Assembly: GCA_052386975.1 (NCBI GenBank)
Contig: JBQTJQ010000103.1
Location: 1-9,458, forward strand
DNA length: 9,458 nt
Origin: JACPFV01 sp052386975
GTDB lineage: Bacteria > Pseudomonadota > Gammaproteobacteria > Nevskiales > Nevskiaceae
Reading direction: 5' to 3'
The notes beneath the pieces were generated by a model. It searched no databases. It was given only the letters and a program-made list of their open reading frames with translations, and was not told the DNA's origin. This document shows positions 6,639-9,458 of the stretch, in pieces; the first letter of the stretch is position 1; the number at the start of each line of letters is the position of its first letter. The position numbers were made by a program, and so were the translations under genes.

Positions 6639-6724
6639 ACCCCGGGGCGCCCGCCCCACCCCGAGTCCGATGAATGCGCCGGAAACGCCGGCCCAGCGGC
6701 GCTGCTGACCGGCGAATCCGCACA

Positions 6725-6730
6725 TATAAG
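6725..6730 (+). promoter_or_regulatory. Candidate -10 of the pilin operon promoter
   Basis: TATAAG matches the sigma-70 -10 consensus at five of six positions and is the only AT-rich patch between the DUF4124 gene and pilE. The start would be near 6737, with a leader of about 42 bases. The only -35-like hexamer, CTGACC (6705-6710), is 14 bases away, shorter than normal, so the promoter may need an activator or be weak. Confidence 0.4.
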
Positions 6731-6766
6731 GCGCTAGAGTTCCAGCCGGGCCATCTCGGCCGTCGC

Positions 6767-6773
6767 AAGGGGG
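6767..6773 (+). promoter_or_regulatory. Ribosome binding site deciding the pilE GTG start
   Basis: AAGGGGG, five bases before GTG at 6779. With the prepilin leader directly after it, this fixes the start and excludes the upstream in-frame ATG at 6674. Confidence 0.8.
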
Positions 6774-6778
6774 CGCAC

Positions 6779-7174
6779 GTGCAGAAAGCCAGGGGATTCA
6801 CGCTGATCGAGCTCATGATCGCGGTCGCCATCATCGGCGTGCTGGTCGCGATCGCGTACCCGTCCTACACCAACTCGCTGGTCAAGGGCAGCCGGGGCGC
6901 CGCCAAGGCCTACCTGATGGAGATTGCCCAGAAGCAGCAGCAGTTCCTGTTCGACAACCGTGCCTACGGCACCAAGGCCGAGATCGACGCCCTGGTGTCG
7001 GTGCCGAAGGAAGTCAGCAACTTCTACACCGTCACGATCGCCCCCGTCGCCGGCCCGCCGCCGAGCTTCAGCGCCCAGGTGACGCCGATCGGTGGCAAGC
7101 GCCAGGAGGACGACGGCTGGCTCGAGATCGACCAGGCCGGCACCAAGACCTCGCAACACCCGGACAAGTGGTAG
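6779..7174 (+). CDS. pilE: Type IV pilin PilE-like, GTG start
   Basis: This 131-residue type IV prepilin has a six-residue leader M-Q-K-A-R-G, cleaved before F7 by the prepilin peptidase, then F-T-L-I-E-L-M-I-A-V-A-I-I-G-V-L with Glu at +5, the N-terminal helix that anchors in the inner membrane and packs in the pilus core. Y-P-S-Y at 27-30 is the usual break after the hydrophobic half. The short globular part (about 45-131) has Q-K-Q-Q-Q-F-L-F-D-N-R-A-Y-G (51-64), as in PilE minor pilins, and no cysteine. GTG at 6779 is supported by AAGGGGG five bases upstream. fimT follows after a 5-base gap, so this is probably the first gene of the minor pilin operon. A major pilin is less likely given its size and neighbours. 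Confidence 0.88.
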   Translation: MQKARGFTLIELMIAVAIIGVLVAIAYPSYTNSLVKGSRGAAKAYLMEIAQKQQQFLFDNRAYGTKAEIDALVSVPKEVSNFYTVTIAPVAGPPPSFSAQVTPIGGKRQEDDGWLEIDQAGTKTSQHPDKW

Positions 7175-7179
7175 CAGGC

Positions 7180-7680
7180 ATGCGCCAGGGTTCCGCCGGC
7201 TTCACCTTGCTGGAAGTGCTGATGGTGATGGCCGTCCTCGGCATCCTGGCGTCGCTGGCGATTCCCGGCTTCGGCTACCTCGCGGCCTCCACCAAGGTGA
7301 AGGGCGCGTCGACCGAACTCTACCTGGCCATGGTGCGCGCACGTAACGAAGCCGTGAAGCGCAACCGCAACGTCGCGGTCGTGGCCGACGCGGCCGGCTG
7401 GGGCATGGGTTGGCAGATCATCGCCGACGGCGACAACGACGGCGCGTTCAACCCGGCCGACGCCGACGACCGCGTCGTCGTCACCCAGGGCGAATTGCGG
7501 CGGGTCACGATCACGATGGCGGCAACCAGCGTCGTGTTCCGCTCCTCCGGCCGCGCGTCCGGCGCCGCGCCCCAGTTCTCGGTGACCTCCGAGGACCAGG
7601 ACCGCAAGGTCGACCTGCAGCGCTGCGTGCAGGTGGACCTCACGGGTCGCCCATACGTCAAGGACGGGGCCTGCATATGA
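7180..7680 (+). CDS. fimT: FimT/GspH-type minor pseudopilin
   Basis: The 166-residue protein is a minor prepilin with leader M-R-Q-G-S-A-G, cleaved before F8; Glu12 is at mature +5, and the hydrophobic helix runs to about residue 34 with P29. The GspH/FimT domain follows: helix L-Y-L-A-M-V-R-A-R-N-E-A-V-K-R-N (47-62), W-Q-I-I-A-D-G-D-N-D-G (78-88), and the C-terminal C149...T-G-R...C165 pair typical of the family, likely a disulfide. By family it joins the minor-pilin complex that primes pilus assembly, and some FimT proteins bind DNA for uptake. ATG at 7180 is chosen; an in-frame GTG at 7168 overlapping the pilE stop would add four residues and cannot be excluded. The stop overlaps pilV by ATGA. 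Confidence 0.9.
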   Translation: MRQGSAGFTLLEVLMVMAVLGILASLAIPGFGYLAASTKVKGASTELYLAMVRARNEAVKRNRNVAVVADAAGWGMGWQIIADGDNDGAFNPADADDRVVVTQGELRRVTITMAATSVVFRSSGRASGAAPQFSVTSEDQDRKVDLQRCVQVDLTGRPYVKDGACI

Positions 7681-8261
7681 CCATGCGCGGATTCACCCTG
7701 CTCGAAGTGCTGATCACGCTGATCATCCTGGCGATCGGCATGCTCGGGCTGGCCAACCTGCAGTCGAAGATCCACGTCACCGAGATCGAGTCGTACCAGC
7801 GCGCGCATGCCGTGCTGCTGCTGCAGGACATGATCGACCGCATCAACACCAATCGCGGCGACGCCGCGACCTACGCTGATGCCGAAGAGCTCGGCTACCT
7901 CAGCGCCGAGGACTGCGCCGACGCCACGCTGGCCGGCTACCCGGCCGCCAACCGCCTCGCCCACCGCGACCGCTGCCAGTGGAGCGAAGCGCTGCAGGGC
8001 GCCTCCGAGCAGCGCAGCGGCGGCGGCAACGCCGGCGGCATGATCGCGGCGCGCGGCTGCATCGAGCAGGTCCAGGCGCCCAACCCGGCCACCGGCGTCT
8101 GCACCCCGGGCATCTACCGCGTGACGGTGGCCTGGCAGGGCCTGCACCAGACCGCCGCGCCAGCGCTGGAATGCGGCAAGGACGATTACGACAGCGAGGC
8201 TAAGCGCCGCGCGATCTCCACCACGATCTCGATCGGCCTGCCGCGGTGCTCCTCGTCATGA
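7677..8261 (+). CDS. pilV: Minor type IV pilin PilV
   Basis: The 194-residue prepilin has leader M-T-M-R-G, cleaved before F6, with Glu10 at mature +5, then V-L-I-T-L-I-I-L-A-I-G-M-L-G-L-A-N-L-Q, the form typical of PilV. The C-terminal part has R-G-C-I-E-Q (126-131) and Y-R-V-T-V-A-W-Q-G (147-155), conserved in PilV. Six cysteines (80, 100, 128, 142, 166, 191) suggest a disulfide-stabilised head. PilV forms part of the priming complex at the pilus tip with FimT, PilW, PilX and PilY1. ATG at 7677 overlaps the fimT stop; a second ATG at 7683 would shorten the leader by two residues without affecting cleavage. The next start overlaps this stop by ATGA. Confidence 0.92.
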   Translation: MTMRGFTLLEVLITLIILAIGMLGLANLQSKIHVTEIESYQRAHAVLLLQDMIDRINTNRGDAATYADAEELGYLSAEDCADATLAGYPAANRLAHRDRCQWSEALQGASEQRSGGGNAGGMIAARGCIEQVQAPNPATGVCTPGIYRVTVAWQGLHQTAAPALECGKDDYDSEAKRRAISTTISIGLPRCSSS

Positions 8262-9454
8262 GAAAGGATGCCGGCTTCACCATCATCGAGTTCATGATCG
8301 CGATGACCCTGTCGCTGCTGGTGCTGGCCGCGCTGACCGCGGCCTTCGTCGCCAGCAGCCGCTCGCGCGCCGAGATCGAGAAGGCCAACGAACAGATCGA
8401 GAACGGGCGCTTCGCGCTGCAGATCCTGACCGACGACCTCGAGATGGCGGGTTTCCTGTCGCACCTCGACCTCGACCTGGCCATGACCGCCGACAACCCG
8501 CTGACCGTCCCGGGCGCCAAGCCCGCACCCTGTGTGGCGACCCTCGCCGCGCTGCGCGCCAACCTCCCCATGCACATGCAGGGATACAACAGCCTGTCGG
8601 CGCTGACCGGCGAGTTGTCCGCCTGCCTGACCGACTTCAAGGAAGGCACCGACATCATCCTGGTCCGCCGCGTCGCCACCTGCGTGCGCGGCGTCGGCGA
8701 CTGCACCACGGTGGCCAACGCGCCCTACTTCCAGGCCACGCTGTGCGACACCCACCTGAAGTCACTGGACGCCGTCACGGAGTATTTCAAGCTCGATACC
8801 ACGCTGGGCAACCTCAACCGCACCACCCGCGATTGCGCGACGGCCGCGGACCAGCGCCAGTTCCTGGTGCACATCTATTACGTCGCCAACAGCGACATCG
8901 CCTGCGCCACTACGGCCGCGTGCGCCGCGCTGGGCGTCGTCGGTCAGGACTGCGTCGGCACTTCCGCAATCGATGGCGACTGCATCCCGACACTCAAGCG
9001 CGCCGAGCTGGTCAAGGCCACCGGCACGCCCGCGGATGACTTCACCATCGTGCCGCTGGCGCACGGCATCGAGGACCTGCAGGTCGAGTACGGCATCGAC
9101 ACCAGCGGCGACGGCGCCCCGGACGCCTTCACCTCCGACCCCGACACCTACGACGCACCCGGCGGCGCCGCCGGCCCGCACGCCGACTGCGCGGCGCACG
9201 CCACCGAGTGCGTCAGCAACTGGCGCAACGTCATGGCCATGCGGCTGCACCTGCTGGCGCGCAACAGCAGCGAGACCCGCGACCACACCGATACCAAGAT
9301 CTACATGCTCGGCCAGAACGACGACGGCACGGACCGTTGCGCGCGGGATGAGAACGACGACGGCACCTGCGAGGCCTTCGGCGGCGGCTTCAAGCGGCAC
9401 GTCTACCAGACGTCGGTGCGGCTGATGAACCCGGCCGGGAGGCGCGAGTCATGA
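8258..9454 (+). CDS. pilW: Minor type IV pilin PilW
   Basis: The 398-residue prepilin has leader M-R-K-D-A-G, cleaved before F7, with Glu11 at mature +5 and a hydrophobic helix to about residue 31. PilW features follow: E-N-G-R-F-A-L-Q-I-L-T-D-D-L-E-M-A-G-F (48-66), I-E-D-L-Q-V-E-Y-G-I-D (271-281), W-R-N-V-M-A-M-R-L-H-L-L-A-R (322-335) and a C-terminal Y-Q-T-S-V-R-L-M-N (383-391). It belongs to the priming complex for pilus assembly. The head has 14 cysteines and two Asp-rich loops, D-T-S-G-D-G-A-P-D (281-289) and D-E-N-D-D-G-T-C-E (364-372), that could bind calcium. ATG at 8258 overlaps the pilV stop; an in-frame GTG at 8246 lacks a ribosome binding site. The gene is complete and overlaps the next start by four bases. 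Confidence 0.93.
   Translation: MRKDAGFTIIEFMIAMTLSLLVLAALTAAFVASSRSRAEIEKANEQIENGRFALQILTDDLEMAGFLSHLDLDLAMTADNPLTVPGAKPAPCVATLAALRANLPMHMQGYNSLSALTGELSACLTDFKEGTDIILVRRVATCVRGVGDCTTVANAPYFQATLCDTHLKSLDAVTEYFKLDTTLGNLNRTTRDCATAADQRQFLVHIYYVANSDIACATTAACAALGVVGQDCVGTSAIDGDCIPTLKRAELVKATGTPADDFTIVPLAHGIEDLQVEYGIDTSGDGAPDAFTSDPDTYDAPGGAAGPHADCAAHATECVSNWRNVMAMRLHLLARNSSETRDHTDTKIYMLGQNDDGTDRCARDENDDGTCEAFGGGFKRHVYQTSVRLMNPAGRRES
9437..9442 (+). promoter_or_regulatory. Ribosome binding site for the gene starting at 9451
   Basis: GGGAGG with eight bases to ATG at 9451. It is the strongest Shine-Dalgarno sequence seen among the pilin genes and supports a real gene continuing past the window. Confidence 0.7.
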
Positions 9455-9458
9455 AACG
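9451..9458 (+). CDS. pilX: Start of the next minor pilin gene, probably pilX (3' partial)
   Basis: Only M-K-R is visible. The ATG overlaps the pilW stop (ATGA), as at the earlier junctions, and follows a good GGGAGG site. The start is well supported by these two facts. The identity is inferred from the usual order fimT-pilV-pilW-pilX-pilY1 in proteobacterial minor pilin operons, not from its own sequence. Confidence 0.5.

Larger units (their letters stand above)
6639..6778. other. Intergenic region before pilE
   Basis: This 140-base gap is the largest gene-free stretch in the window. It holds a C-rich beginning, a small hairpin GCCGG-AAACG-CCGGC (6678-6692) without a T tract, the candidate pilE -10 at 6725-6730 and the pilE ribosome binding site at 6767-6773. 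I see no small gene and no clear sigma-54 (GG-N10-GC) site. Confidence 0.6.

Noticed and set aside
6676..6702. Hairpins after the DUF4124 gene as a terminator
   Set aside because: Short stems (GCCGG/CCGGC, or GCGCCG/CGGCGC around it) without a T tract are expected by chance in sequence this rich in GC.

Overview
This is a strongly GC-rich bacterial chromosomal segment. GC-rich third codon positions produce long spurious open frames on the antisense of nearly every real gene. Its content is a NtrC-type sigma-54 activator, a PilE-FimT-PilV-PilW minor pilin operon, a class I fructose-bisphosphate aldolase, a UDP-glucose dehydrogenase and two tRNA genes with encoded CCA. This suggests a high-GC gamma- or betaproteobacterium that makes type IV pili; the sequence alone does not settle the lineage.

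Layout. Bases 1-2390 (+) hold a two-component pair: the C-terminal part of a membrane histidine kinase (5' end outside the window) overlapping by 4 bases a complete sigma-54-dependent response regulator. A GC-rich inverted repeat fills the 28-base gap to the convergent - strand genes. Bases 2419-4263 (-) hold a short-chain dehydrogenase (TTG start) 15 bases downstream of the class I aldolase gene. tRNA-Ser(UGA) lies on the + strand at 4331-4418, between the 5' end of the aldolase gene and the 3' end of ugd. Bases 4426-6182 (-) run, in transcription order, tRNA-Thr(CGU), a small unrecognised two-helix membrane protein, and ugd. From 6207 on everything is on the + strand: a secreted DUF4124 protein, then pilE, fimT, pilV and pilW, with a likely pilX beginning at the window edge.

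How the genes work together. The pilins are a set of minor-pilin and pilus-priming subunits, all with class III prepilin leaders (G before F, Glu at +5) for the prepilin peptidase. fimT, pilV, pilW and the next gene are joined by ATGA stop/start overlaps, so translation is probably coupled. Ugd supplies UDP-glucuronate for surface polysaccharide. The kinase/regulator pair controls unknown sigma-54 promoters; I saw no convincing sigma-54 site here.

No gene cluster here looks like a wholly new system. The points most worth a second look are regulatory: a palindromic AGTATACT in the 24-base gap between tRNA-Thr and the DUF4124 gene, which may act as a -10 element in both directions and make the DUF4124 mRNA leaderless; near-identical discriminator sequences and spacing before both tRNAs; a compact overlapping promoter region between tRNA-Ser and fba; and very cysteine-rich PilW and PilV proteins next to a cysteine-free PilE.
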